Shown: positions 18,073 to 26,291 of the stretch, one piece after another | How the letters are laid out: each line of letters opens with the position of its first letter | Numbering within the stretch: the stretch's first letter is position 1 | NCBI RefSeq assembly: GCF_024753205.1 | Contig: NZ_JANUGZ010000001.1 | Coordinates: 744,001 to 808,000, forward strand | Direction: 5' to 3' | Source: Massilia aurea | GTDB taxonomy: Bacteria > Pseudomonadota > Gammaproteobacteria > Burkholderiales > Burkholderiaceae_D | DNA: 64,000 nucleotides | Notes under the pieces: model-generated | Database searches by the model: none | Told to the model about the DNA's origin: nothing | The model's input: the letters and a program-made list of their open reading frames with translations, nothing else | Position numbers and translations under genes: made by a program

Positions 18073-19752
18073 ATGACTTTCGCACTGCTCTCGTCCCGCC
18101 TGCGCCACGCCTGGCTGCGCGCCTTTCTCGCCATCGTGTGCCTGCTCGGCGCCCTGCCCGCCATGGCCGACTGCACGGTGACCGGCGCCTGCATCACCGC
18201 CGGCCCGCGCCTGGCCAGCGTCGACACCGGCAAGAGCGCCCTGCTCGGCCCGCTGCTGGGCGGCATGCTTGGCACCGGCACGTCGCTCAATGCCGTTGAC
18301 TGGAACGCGCTGGCCGGCGGCAACCTGAACCTGCTGAATTTCCTGAACGTGCTCAAGACCGACCTGGGCGTATCGACCCCGGCGCAGGCACTGAGCACCA
18401 ACGTCACGCTGGTGCAGATCGCCAACGCGCTGGCAGTCGAGGCGCAGGCCGAGGCCAAGCCGCAGCTGGCCGGTGCGTTGTCCAGCCTGGCCTCGCAACT
18501 CAATGGCGTGGGCGGCACCGTGCGCCTGGGCGACCTGCTCAAGGTCACGGCCGACACAGGGTCGCTCGGCACCAGCACGGTCAATGCGCTCGACATGTTC
18601 ACCGGCCTGGTCCAGCTGTACAACCGCCGCAACGTGCTGACCACGCCGCAGCCGGTCGGCATCTCGGGCGGCCTGCTGGGCGCAACGGGCGTGGTCAACA
18701 ACCTGCAACTGTATGCGCAGGTGATCGAGCCGCCGGTGTACGTGTGCGGCCCGACCGGCTCGACCTTCCATTCGGCCGCGATCCGCCTCAAGCTCAAGAT
18801 GGACCTGGTGTCGCTGACGCCGGCCACCAATTCGCTGGTCGGCGTGGGGCTGCTGCAAAGCGCGTCGGTGGGCATCGGCAAGCTGGATGTGTACGTGGAA
18901 GTCGCGCGCGGCCAGGGCAGCTTGAGCGCCGTGGACGCCGCTAACCGGGCCGTCACGCTGCAGGTGGCGCCGGGCGTGTCCGACATCTTCATCGGCAAGA
19001 TCGACGACAGCGTGTTCTTCAACCGCAGCCGCGTGATTCTTGATTCGGACGTCGACTTCGGCACCATCGGTTCGCTGCGGGCCGCCGCGCTGGGACTGTT
19101 GCCGGTCGATATTGCACTCGACATCAAGAGCATCGTGCGTGGCCAGGCGCCATTTTCGACGAGCGTGACGATGTCGGGCACCTTCCCGCAGACGCGCACC
19201 GTGACCTCGAGCACGACCTTCATTACCAACGCGGCCAACAGCCTGGCGACGAACCTGCAGATCCGCAGCATGCCGGCCCTGGGGCTGTTGCAGGGCGCGG
19301 TCGAACCGCTCGTCAAGACGCTGGTGAAGGGCGTGGTCACGCCACTGCTTGCGCCGGCGCTGGCTGGGGTGGCCGATCCGCTGCTCGATCTGCTCGGCAT
19401 CGGCCTGGGCGAAATCGTCGTCACGGTCGAAGGCATTTGCCAGACCTGCGACGACTTCAAGCTGACCAAGGCAGTGGACAAGGCCAATGCCACGCCGGGC
19501 AGCACGATCCTGTATACGATCACGTTCGAGAACAACGGCACCACCACGCTGACGCAACTGAAAATCGAAGACACCACGCCGGCCTTCACGACCTATGCCG
19601 ACAGCGGCTGCGGCACCCTGCCTTCTGGCCTGGCCTGCGCGGTGGCGGCCAAACCCGAGGTGGGCGCAAACGGCAAGATCGAGTGGGGCATCACCGGTAC
19701 GCTGGCGCCGGGGGCCAGTGGCACTGTCACCGTGACGGTAAAGCTACAATAG
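18073..19752 (+). CDS. Exported protein with C-terminal DUF11 domain, 559 residues
   Basis: The frame is open from 17908, but ATG 18073 has an AAGGA site 8 bases upstream and is followed by a good signal peptide (hydrophobic AFLAIVCLLGALPAMA, cleavage near residue 35). The mature N-terminus has CTVTGACITAGPRL, then a roughly 400-residue region rich in small and hydrophobic residues (LLGPLLGGMLGTGTSLNAVDWNALAGG; repeated NLLNFLN, TLVQIANALAVEAQAE) that I do not recognise, two more Cys pairs (CQTCDDF; C...C in DSGCGTLPSGLACAV), and a final DUF11 domain (ATPGSTILYTITFENNGTT... LAPGASGTVTVTV). The middle resembles proteins found next to TadG-type or surface-assembly genes only loosely. Last gene of the DUF11 operon. 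Function unknown. Confidence 0.83.
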   Translation: MTFALLSSRLRHAWLRAFLAIVCLLGALPAMADCTVTGACITAGPRLASVDTGKSALLGPLLGGMLGTGTSLNAVDWNALAGGNLNLLNFLNVLKTDLGVSTPAQALSTNVTLVQIANALAVEAQAEAKPQLAGALSSLASQLNGVGGTVRLGDLLKVTADTGSLGTSTVNALDMFTGLVQLYNRRNVLTTPQPVGISGGLLGATGVVNNLQLYAQVIEPPVYVCGPTGSTFHSAAIRLKLKMDLVSLTPATNSLVGVGLLQSASVGIGKLDVYVEVARGQGSLSAVDAANRAVTLQVAPGVSDIFIGKIDDSVFFNRSRVILDSDVDFGTIGSLRAAALGLLPVDIALDIKSIVRGQAPFSTSVTMSGTFPQTRTVTSSTTFITNAANSLATNLQIRSMPALGLLQGAVEPLVKTLVKGVVTPLLAPALAGVADPLLDLLGIGLGEIVVTVEGICQTCDDFKLTKAVDKANATPGSTILYTITFENNGTTTLTQLKIEDTTPAFTTYADSGCGTLPSGLACAVAAKPEVGANGKIEWGITGTLAPGASGTVTVTVKLQ

Positions 19753-19981
19753 CGTCCCATTGTTCACGACCGACAGTTACAATACAGAAACGGGTTATCA
19801 CGTTTCACTATCGTAATTTGTGATAATTTGATAGATTGTTGACTTGCCTATGTGTATTCGTTACGCATCCAGGTGGCTTGATCCGGTTGTTTTCGATGCG
19901 TTGTTGCTCTGACGACACGCAATCGGGTGGATCATCGGCCCCCGGTCGGGAGGCTTTTAACCACCTGCACAATTCTATTTC

Positions 19982-20641
19982 ATGATATCGCACAGCAGTC
20001 CGGCGCCGGCGCCGACCGACCCCGCTTCCGCAGAAGTCTGCTCGACCAAGGAGGCCGCGAGCCTGCTTGGCGTATCGCACCGGACCGTGCAACTCTGGGT
20101 CGAAAGCGGCGTTCTGCAAGCCTGGAAAACCGCCGGCGGCCACCGCCGTATCCTGCTCACGTCGGTACATCGCCTGGTAGCACAGCGCAATCACGCAGTC
20201 ACCGGCGGTCAACCTGCACCGGCGCCCCCTGCCAGGCCGACGCCTGCCGGCCGGCGCATCGTGATGGCCGACGACGACGCGACCCTGCTGCGCCTGTACG
20301 AGCTGGAAATGTCGGGCTGGGGCCTCGACGCTCAGCTGATCAAGGCGCGCGACGGCTTCGATGCGCTGATCCGGATCGGCGAAGCGCGACCCGACCTGTT
20401 GATCAGCGACTTGAATATGCCGGGCATGGATGGTTTCCGCATGGTACGTACACTGCGCGCTGACCCGCGCTATGGCAATATGGCAATCATCGTCATCAGC
20501 GGCCTCGATCCTGCAACCATCAAGTCGATGGGCCTGCCCGATGACATCCCGGTATTCGCCAAACCGGTGCGCTTCCCCGAACTGCGCGCCCGGATCGAAC
20601 GCATCTTCAGTGACATCGACGGGGCGGCTGCCCGCGACTGA
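19982..20641 (+). CDS. Response regulator with N-terminal excisionase-type HTH and C-terminal REC (copy 1)
   Basis: 219 residues in an inverted order for a response regulator: a MerR/excisionase-like helix-turn-helix first (about 21-60: STKEAASLLGVSHRTVQLWV... GGHRRI), a Pro/Ala linker, then a receiver (about 90-210) with acidic pocket DDD, phosphoacceptor D143 in LLISDLNMPGMDG and lysine in FAKP. It should bind DNA and be controlled by phosphorylation from the kinase that starts 14 bases downstream. No Shine-Dalgarno is seen before ATG 19982, so the message may be leaderless or start further up. A nearly identical gene occurs at 22364, forming a tandem duplicated module. Targets are unknown. 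Confidence 0.9.
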   Translation: MISHSSPAPAPTDPASAEVCSTKEAASLLGVSHRTVQLWVESGVLQAWKTAGGHRRILLTSVHRLVAQRNHAVTGGQPAPAPPARPTPAGRRIVMADDDATLLRLYELEMSGWGLDAQLIKARDGFDALIRIGEARPDLLISDLNMPGMDGFRMVRTLRADPRYGNMAIIVISGLDPATIKSMGLPDDIPVFAKPVRFPELRARIERIFSDIDGAAARD

Positions 20642-20654
20642 CAGGACCGACATC

Positions 20655-22277
20655 ATGCATTCCGAGCCGGACCGACACCCCCTGGTTGCCCCGACTTTGC
20701 CTGCGCCGCAATCCATCCCCCAGTCCGACCAGGCCCGCGTGCGCGCGCTGCACGAACTCGCCCTGCTCGACACCCCGCCCGAAGAACGGTTCGACCGCAT
20801 CACGCGCCTGGCCTGCCGCCTGCTCGGCGTGCCCATTTCGCTGATCGCGCTGGTCGACGCCGACCGCCAGTGGTTCAAGTCGCGCGTGGGCATCGATCTG
20901 CACGAAACCACGCGCGTGACCTCGTTCTGCACCCACACGATCGAGCACGAAAATGGCCTGGTGATCGACGACGCGCGCCTCGATCCCCGCTTTGCCCACA
21001 ACCCGTTCGTCACCGGTGCGCCGGACGTGCGCTTCTATGCCGGCATTCCGCTGGCCGCGCCGGACGGCAGCCGGGTCGGCGCGCTGTGCGTGATCGATCG
21101 CGAGGTGCGCCATTTCGATGACGAGCAGATGGCCACGCTGCGCGACCTGGCCGCCATTGCGGGCGACGAATTGCGCGCGCGGCCGGCAGGCCGCCCCGCG
21201 CCCGAAGGCTGGGAAAAGGCGCTGGTGGCCCACCTGCCCGACGGCATCCTGATGCTCAATGCGCAAGGCAATATCGTGGCCGCGAACCCGGCCGCCGAAA
21301 GGCTGTTCGGCGCATCCGGCCCGCTGCTGGCCGGGCGCCCGCTGCGCGAACTGATGGACGAAGACCTGCTGCGCCTGCGCCGCACGGGCCAGTTGCGCGA
21401 AGGCGCGCGTTACGAGGCACTGGCGCGGCGCCTGGACGGCAGCCGCTTCCCGGTCGAGTTTTCGTATTGCCGCATGATGTGGGCGGCGCGCCCGAAGTTT
21501 GCCGTGACGGTGCGCGACATTTCGCAGCGGCGCGCCGCCGAAGAGCACAACCGCGCCACCGACGAACGGCGCCGGCGCCACTTCGCCACCGCCACCCACG
21601 AGCTGCGTACGCCGATGTCGAGCGTGCTGGGCTTTTCGGAACTGCTGCTCAAGCGCGAATTCGATCCCGCCGTCAGCCGTGAACTGGTCGAGATCATCCA
21701 CCGCGAATCCGGCCGCCTGGTCAGCCTGGTGAACCAGCTGCTCGACCTGGCGCGGATCGAAGCGGGCGGGCGGGACGAACTGAAGATCGACGCCGTCCCA
21801 GTGGACGATCTGGTGAGCAGGACGCTGGCATCCCTCGAGGGCCTCGGCCAGGCACACCGCGTCAGCACCGACATCGCACCTGGCCTGCCGCCACTGGCCG
21901 CCGACGCCCAGAAGATGCAGCAGGCGCTGACCAATATCGTCAGCAACAGCATCAAGTATTCGGCCCCCGGCACGCCGATTTTACTGCGCGCCGCGCCCGA
22001 ACAGTGGGGCGAACGGCCGATGGTGGCGATCCGCGTGCGCGACCGCGGCATCGGCATGACGCCCCAGCAGCAGGCCCAGGTCTTCGACGCCTTTTACCGC
22101 GTCGACAGCGACACGGCGGCGCCGGGCAGCGGCCTGGGGCTGACGATCCTCAAGGAGATCGTCGATCTGCACGGCGGGCGCATCGCGCTCCAATCCGAAG
22201 CCGGCGTCGGCACAGAAGTCACCCTCTATCTGCCGGTGGCCCATACCGATGACGGGCCAGCATCGGCCCGTCGGTAA
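20655..22277 (+). CDS. GAF-PAS sensor histidine kinase (copy 1)
   Basis: 540 residues, no membrane segment. ATG 20655 follows an AGGA site and lies 14 bases after the regulator's stop; the longer open frame is a shadow. Domains: GAF about 45-185 (ERFDRITRLACRLLGVP, DRQWFKSRVG, SFCTHTI), PAS about 190-300 (ILMLNAQGNIVAANPAAERLFG), HisKA with H315 in TATHELRTPMSSVLGFSELL, and HATPase (NIVSNSIKYS, DRGIGMTP, GSGLGLTI). This GAF type is common in kinases that sense internal signals; the ligand cannot be told from sequence. It is paired with the upstream HTH-REC regulator and strongly resembles the kinase at 23032, sharing for example FSELLLKREFDP. Confidence 0.93.
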   Translation: MHSEPDRHPLVAPTLPAPQSIPQSDQARVRALHELALLDTPPEERFDRITRLACRLLGVPISLIALVDADRQWFKSRVGIDLHETTRVTSFCTHTIEHENGLVIDDARLDPRFAHNPFVTGAPDVRFYAGIPLAAPDGSRVGALCVIDREVRHFDDEQMATLRDLAAIAGDELRARPAGRPAPEGWEKALVAHLPDGILMLNAQGNIVAANPAAERLFGASGPLLAGRPLRELMDEDLLRLRRTGQLREGARYEALARRLDGSRFPVEFSYCRMMWAARPKFAVTVRDISQRRAAEEHNRATDERRRRHFATATHELRTPMSSVLGFSELLLKREFDPAVSRELVEIIHRESGRLVSLVNQLLDLARIEAGGRDELKIDAVPVDDLVSRTLASLEGLGQAHRVSTDIAPGLPPLAADAQKMQQALTNIVSNSIKYSAPGTPILLRAAPEQWGERPMVAIRVRDRGIGMTPQQQAQVFDAFYRVDSDTAAPGSGLGLTILKEIVDLHGGRIALQSEAGVGTEVTLYLPVAHTDDGPASARR

Positions 22278-22327
22278 GGCTGGTGTTGCAAGTGCCCATC
22301 AGTGCCGACGAGACCTTCCGGTTTGCC

Positions 22328-22355
22328 TTGACAGTCCAATCCGAACCGGTAAAAT
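22328..22355 (+). promoter_or_regulatory. Near-consensus sigma70 promoter placing the start at the ATG
   Basis: TTGACA (22328-22333), 16-base spacer, TAAAAT (22350-22355). Predicted initiation is about 22361-22363, one to three bases before ATG 22364, so the regulator mRNA would be leaderless. It lies in the 86-base gap after the first kinase, giving the second module its own promoter. Confidence 0.6.
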
Positions 22356-22363
22356 CAGCAAAT

Positions 22364-23011
22364 ATGAAAATTGCCGAGCGTCAAGAAAATACTGAGCCCG
22401 CCTGTGACCGGTCGGCCTTCTGCACCACCCGGCAAGCGGCCGAGCGGATCGGTGTCTCGCACCGCACGGTGCAGATGTGGGTCGAGAATGGCGCGCTGCA
22501 GGCATGGAAGACGGCGGGCGGCCATCGCCGCATCACCAATGCCTCGGTCGAGCGCCTGCTCGACGGGCGTCGCGCCGTGCTTGCCCCACCGCCCGCCATG
22601 GCGAGCAGCGCCCGCCCGATCCTGCCGCTGGGCGCCGCGCGCACTGTGCTGATTGTCGATGACGACGCAACGCTGCTGCGCCTGTACGAACTGGAAATCG
22701 AAACCTGGGGTATGGATCTCTCAGTGCGCAAGGCGAGCAACGGCTTTGAGGCCATGATGTGCATCGGCCAGGCGCGCCCCGATATCCTGGTGAGCGACCT
22801 GCGCATGCCCGGCATGGACGGCTTCGGCATGATCCGCAGCCTGCGCGACAATCCGGCCACCGCGTCGATGCCGATGGTGGTCATCAGCGGCATGGACAAG
22901 CCGACCGTACTGGCCATGGGCCTGCCCGACGATGTACCTTACCTGACCAAGCCGGCGCCGCTCGCGGCCCTGCGCGCCGCAGTGACATCGGCGCTACCAC
23001 CGGCGCCCTGA
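22364..23011 (+). CDS. Response regulator with N-terminal excisionase-type HTH and C-terminal REC (copy 2)
   Basis: 215 residues, same architecture as the regulator at 19982: HTH about 20-60 (CTTRQAAERIGVSHRTVQMWV... GGHRRI) then REC about 90-210 with DDDATLLRLYELE, D145 in ILVSDLRMPGMDG and LTKP. The shared HTH helix SHRTVQ-WVE/N and DNA-contact GGHRRI suggest both copies read similar operators. The frame is open from 22283, but a strong promoter ends just before ATG 22364, so the shorter start is preferred and translation would be leaderless. The kinase at 23032 follows after 20 bases. Either the two regulators act on one regulon with different inputs, or one copy is drifting. Confidence 0.9.
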   Translation: MKIAERQENTEPACDRSAFCTTRQAAERIGVSHRTVQMWVENGALQAWKTAGGHRRITNASVERLLDGRRAVLAPPPAMASSARPILPLGAARTVLIVDDDATLLRLYELEIETWGMDLSVRKASNGFEAMMCIGQARPDILVSDLRMPGMDGFGMIRSLRDNPATASMPMVVISGMDKPTVLAMGLPDDVPYLTKPAPLAALRAAVTSALPPAP

Positions 23012-23031
23012 TCCATCCGCAGGACCCCATA

Positions 23032-24624
23032 ATGAACGAGACGCCGACAAACCTCCACCCCACTCCTGGTTCTGCCCCCCTGCCCCCGGACGAAGCCCGG
23101 CGCCACGCGGTGCTGCTCGACCTGAATCTGCTCGACACGCCGCCGCAAGCCTCGTTCGACCGCATCACGCGCATGGCCACGCACCTGTTTAAGGTGCCGA
23201 TCGCGCTCGTGAGCCTGGTCGACACCGACCGCCAGTGGTTCAAGTCGCGCGTGGGCGTGACGCTGACCGAGACCCCGCGCTCGGTGTCATTTTGCGCGCA
23301 CGCCATCCTGCAGGACGACGTGATGGTGGTGCGCGACGCCCGCGCCGACGCGCGCTTTGCCGACAATCCGCTGGTGCGCGGCGAGACGGCGGCGCGCTTC
23401 TACGCCGGTTCGCCGATCGACGTCGGGGACGGCATGCGGATTGGCACGCTGTGCATCATCGACAGCGTACCGCGTGAATTTTCCGACGCCGACCGCGCGA
23501 TGCTGCGCGACCTGGCCGGCATGGTGGCGGGGGAAATCGCCACCATCGAGCTGCGCGCCGCCTGCGAGCGTGAACGCAGCAGCGCGCGCGCACTGCGCAC
23601 GCTGCTCGAACACCTGCCCGACGCCGTGCTGCTGCTCGACGCCGGGGGCCGGATCCTGTCGTGCAATCCCGCCGCCGAGCAGTTGTTCGGGGCGCCCAGC
23701 CGCGCGCTGGCGGACCACCCGTCGGCTCTGCTGATCGGCATGGCGCCGCAGGTCGTCTCGCGCCGCGAGGGCAATGCCCGCCGGATCGATGGCAGCAGCT
23801 TTGCCGCCGAAATATCGATTGCCGAAATGACGCTCGACGAACATGTACACCTGGTGGCCACCGTGCGCGACATGGACGGCCTGCGCGCGGAACGCGAACG
23901 GGTGCGCGCCGCCAACCAGCGGCGTCACGATTACTTCCGCACCGCCAGCCACGAATTGCGCACGCCGATGGCCAGCATCCTCGGGTTTTCGGAGTTGCTC
24001 CTCAAGCGCGAGTTCGACCCGACCACCGGGCGCGAGCTGATCGACATCATCCACCGCCAGGCCACGCGCCTGATCGGCCTGGTGAATCAGATGCTCGACC
24101 TGGCGCGCATCGATGCCGGCGGCGCGGCCCAGCTGCAACCAACCTTGCTCGACCTGGCCGACATGATGGCCAAGATCCAGGGCGCGCTGGCCAACGACGC
24201 GCACGCCGCACGGATCGCGCTGGCCGTGGCGCCCGGCCTGCCGCCCGTGACGGCCGACGCCGCGCGCGTGCAGCAGGCGCTGGGTAATATCGTCAACAAT
24301 GCGCTGGCCTACTCGGCGCCGGACAGCATCGTCGATATCAGCATCTCGCAGCAGGAACGCGCCGGGCAAGCCGGCGCCGCAGTGCGGGTGCGCGACCAGG
24401 GCGTGGGCATGACGCCCGAGCAGCGCAAACAGGTGTATGACGCCTTCTGGCGCGCCAACGCCCTGCCCGACGTGCCTGGCAACGGCCTGGGCATGACCAT
24501 CGTGCGCGAGATCGTGACCGCGCATGGCGGCGTGATCGAGATCGTGTCGGCGCCGGGGGATGGGACTGAGGTTGCGTTGTGGTTGCCGGCGGGTGCTGGT
24601 GTTGGCGATGCAGCAGCTGTCTGA
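23032..24624 (+). CDS. GAF-PAS sensor histidine kinase (copy 2)
   Basis: 530 residues. ATG 23032 lies 20 bases after the regulator stop, with AGGA upstream. Domains as in copy 1: GAF about 38-180 (SFDRITRMATHLFKVP, DRQWFKSRVG, SFCAHAI), PAS about 190-295 (LLLDAGGRILSCNPAAEQLFG), HisKA with H307 in TASHELRTPMASILGFSELL, HATPase (NIVNNALAYS, DQGVGMTP, GNGLGMTI). The GAF and PAS pockets differ from copy 1 more than the catalytic parts do, which would fit duplicated kinases with divergent inputs. No terminator is evident in the 221 bases that follow. Confidence 0.93.
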   Translation: MNETPTNLHPTPGSAPLPPDEARRHAVLLDLNLLDTPPQASFDRITRMATHLFKVPIALVSLVDTDRQWFKSRVGVTLTETPRSVSFCAHAILQDDVMVVRDARADARFADNPLVRGETAARFYAGSPIDVGDGMRIGTLCIIDSVPREFSDADRAMLRDLAGMVAGEIATIELRAACERERSSARALRTLLEHLPDAVLLLDAGGRILSCNPAAEQLFGAPSRALADHPSALLIGMAPQVVSRREGNARRIDGSSFAAEISIAEMTLDEHVHLVATVRDMDGLRAERERVRAANQRRHDYFRTASHELRTPMASILGFSELLLKREFDPTTGRELIDIIHRQATRLIGLVNQMLDLARIDAGGAAQLQPTLLDLADMMAKIQGALANDAHAARIALAVAPGLPPVTADAARVQQALGNIVNNALAYSAPDSIVDISISQQERAGQAGAAVRVRDQGVGMTPEQRKQVYDAFWRANALPDVPGNGLGMTIVREIVTAHGGVIEIVSAPGDGTEVALWLPAGAGVGDAAAV

Positions 24625-24810
24625 TGCGCCCGATTCTGGTGGGCGATGGCCAGGCCGGCCTGCGATGGCTGACTGGTTCCTGCGTTTTTACACTGCCTGC
24701 GCCAATAGCAGTCGTTAACTGAATCAATACATCAGGTTTCTTACAAGCGTCAGTCAATTTCATGAACAGCGTTGGATTTTGCCTCGCCAAAAAGCAGCTC
24801 GAGAAATTAT

Positions 24811-24822
24811 ATAAGCGCTTAT
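24811..24822. promoter_or_regulatory. 12-bp perfect palindrome, candidate MarR operator
   Basis: ATAAGCGCTTAT is a perfect palindrome 24 bases before ATG 24846, followed by TATTAT (24833-24838), a possible -10 element. Its place between the likely -35 and -10 boxes suits autorepression by the MarR-type product. Motif and position are seen; the binding is inferred. Confidence 0.5.
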
Positions 24823-24845
24823 GCAAATGCGTGTATTATCAAAAG

Positions 24846-25322
24846 ATGAAACAAGGACTCGGCACCAAGTTGCGCCATCTTATCGAGCTGCTCGACGGCG
24901 CAGTAGCTGCTTCCTATACGGAGGCCGGCCTGAATTACCGCCCGCGCTATACCCCCGTCATGCGAGCACTGGCGGTACGTGAGCCGCGCACTATTGGCGA
25001 CATTGCCGCAAGTGCTGGCATCACGCAGCCGGCGGCAACGCAGACCCTTGCGTTGATGCTGAAGGAAGAGCTTGTTATCCGCATGTCATCCGAAGATGGA
25101 CGGCAAAAGCTGATCGGGTTGTCGGAGCGAGGGCGCGCGCTGCTGCCGCAACTGCAGCACTGCTGGGCGGCGACGACTGCGGCCGCTGCGACGCTGGATG
25201 CAGATCTGGCATACCCGCTGTCGGAAGTATTGGCGCAAGCAATTGCTGCACTGGAAGCACGACCGTTCGGCGCACGGATCCATGCCGCGCGCGAGCGAAC
25301 CAACCACGAGGAGCCGTCATGA
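24846..25322 (+). CDS. MarR-family transcriptional regulator
   Basis: 158 residues from ATG 24846; a longer frame from 24762 would read through the palindromic operator and is less likely. Winged helix-turn-helix with the MarR pattern: TIGDIAASAGITQPAATQTLALMLKEELVIRM (DNA-recognition region, about residues 50-82), the wing SSEDGRQKLIGLSERGRALLP, and N- and C-terminal helices for dimerisation. Likely autoregulated through the 12-bp palindrome upstream. It overlaps the CPBP protease gene by ATGA, so the two are co-translated, and the regulator probably controls that operon. The effector is unknown. Confidence 0.9.
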   Translation: MKQGLGTKLRHLIELLDGAVAASYTEAGLNYRPRYTPVMRALAVREPRTIGDIAASAGITQPAATQTLALMLKEELVIRMSSEDGRQKLIGLSERGRALLPQLQHCWAATTAAAATLDADLAYPLSEVLAQAIAALEARPFGARIHAARERTNHEEPS

Positions 25323-26164
25323 GTACCCAGCAATATGCCGTACCGTCCGCACTTCCGCTGCGCACCCGCATCCTGCGATATCCTTTGATCCTGGCGATCG
25401 TGGGCATCCTGGCGACAATCGTGCCGATGTTTGTCACGCTGGGCCTTACCGAAATCGTGCCGAAACCGCTGCGCCTCGGCTGGCCCATGCTGCTGTCGGC
25501 TGCAGTCGCGGTAGCTGGCTATCGCTGGTTTGTCATGCGTCTGGAACGCCGCCCGGTCACTGAGCTGGCTCTGGCTGGTGCGGGACGTGAACTATGGCGC
25601 GGACTCGGCATCGGCGTACTGCTCGTCCTGGCGACGTATTCGGTGTTGCTGGCCAGTGGCGCCTTCAGCATCACTGGTGCAGTAGCGCCAGGCGTGCTGC
25701 TGAAGCCTTTTCCTGAACAAGTCATGGTGGCCATCTTCGAAGAGATTGTGTTCCGCGCCATTGTCTTTGGCATGCTGCAGAAATTCTGGGGCACGAAAAT
25801 TGCGTTGGGGGTGTCGACCGTGATTTTTGTGGTCGCCCACATGCCGAACGAAGGTTTCAGCGTGCTGGGCGCGGCGATGACGGCGGCGGCATCGCTTGCC
25901 CTCTCCGGCGCCTATCTGCTCTCTGGCCGTCTGTGGCTGCCGATCGGCCTGCATTTCGCATGGAATTTCTTGTGTGATGCCGTGTTCGCAGTCTCTGTCT
26001 CCGGCCACCCCGCTCGCGGCTGGCTTCAGGTCTCCACAAGCGGTCCAGCATGGCTGTCCGGCGGGGATTACGGCATTGAAGGTTCCATCGTCACCGGTAT
26101 CACCTGGTCCATGGCTGCCATCGCGCTGCTCGCGATCGCATACCGACGCGGTCACTGGCGCTGA
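25319..26164 (+). CDS. CPBP-family intramembrane glutamic protease (CAAX-type)
   Basis: 281-residue polytopic membrane protein with about seven or eight hydrophobic segments. The catalytic signatures of the CPBP/Abi family are complete: EEIVFR at 141-146 (glutamate pair and arginine), the histidine of FVVAH (H174), and HFAWN at 212-216. Bacterial members cleave membrane substrates or take part in bacteriocin self-immunity; the substrate here is not known. Its ATG overlaps the MarR stop (ATGA), which fixes the start and links its expression to that regulator. Confidence 0.9.
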   Translation: MSTQQYAVPSALPLRTRILRYPLILAIVGILATIVPMFVTLGLTEIVPKPLRLGWPMLLSAAVAVAGYRWFVMRLERRPVTELALAGAGRELWRGLGIGVLLVLATYSVLLASGAFSITGAVAPGVLLKPFPEQVMVAIFEEIVFRAIVFGMLQKFWGTKIALGVSTVIFVVAHMPNEGFSVLGAAMTAAASLALSGAYLLSGRLWLPIGLHFAWNFLCDAVFAVSVSGHPARGWLQVSTSGPAWLSGGDYGIEGSIVTGITWSMAAIALLAIAYRRGHWR

Positions 26165-26291
26165 GGCTGAGGCTGACAGCGCCAACATTAACGATATTTA
26201 ACGAATTAGCCACCCCCGTTTAAGCCTGCGCCGGGCATAGTCGAAGGTAGGGAACAATACGCTCTCCACCTTGCAAACGGATCCGACACCC

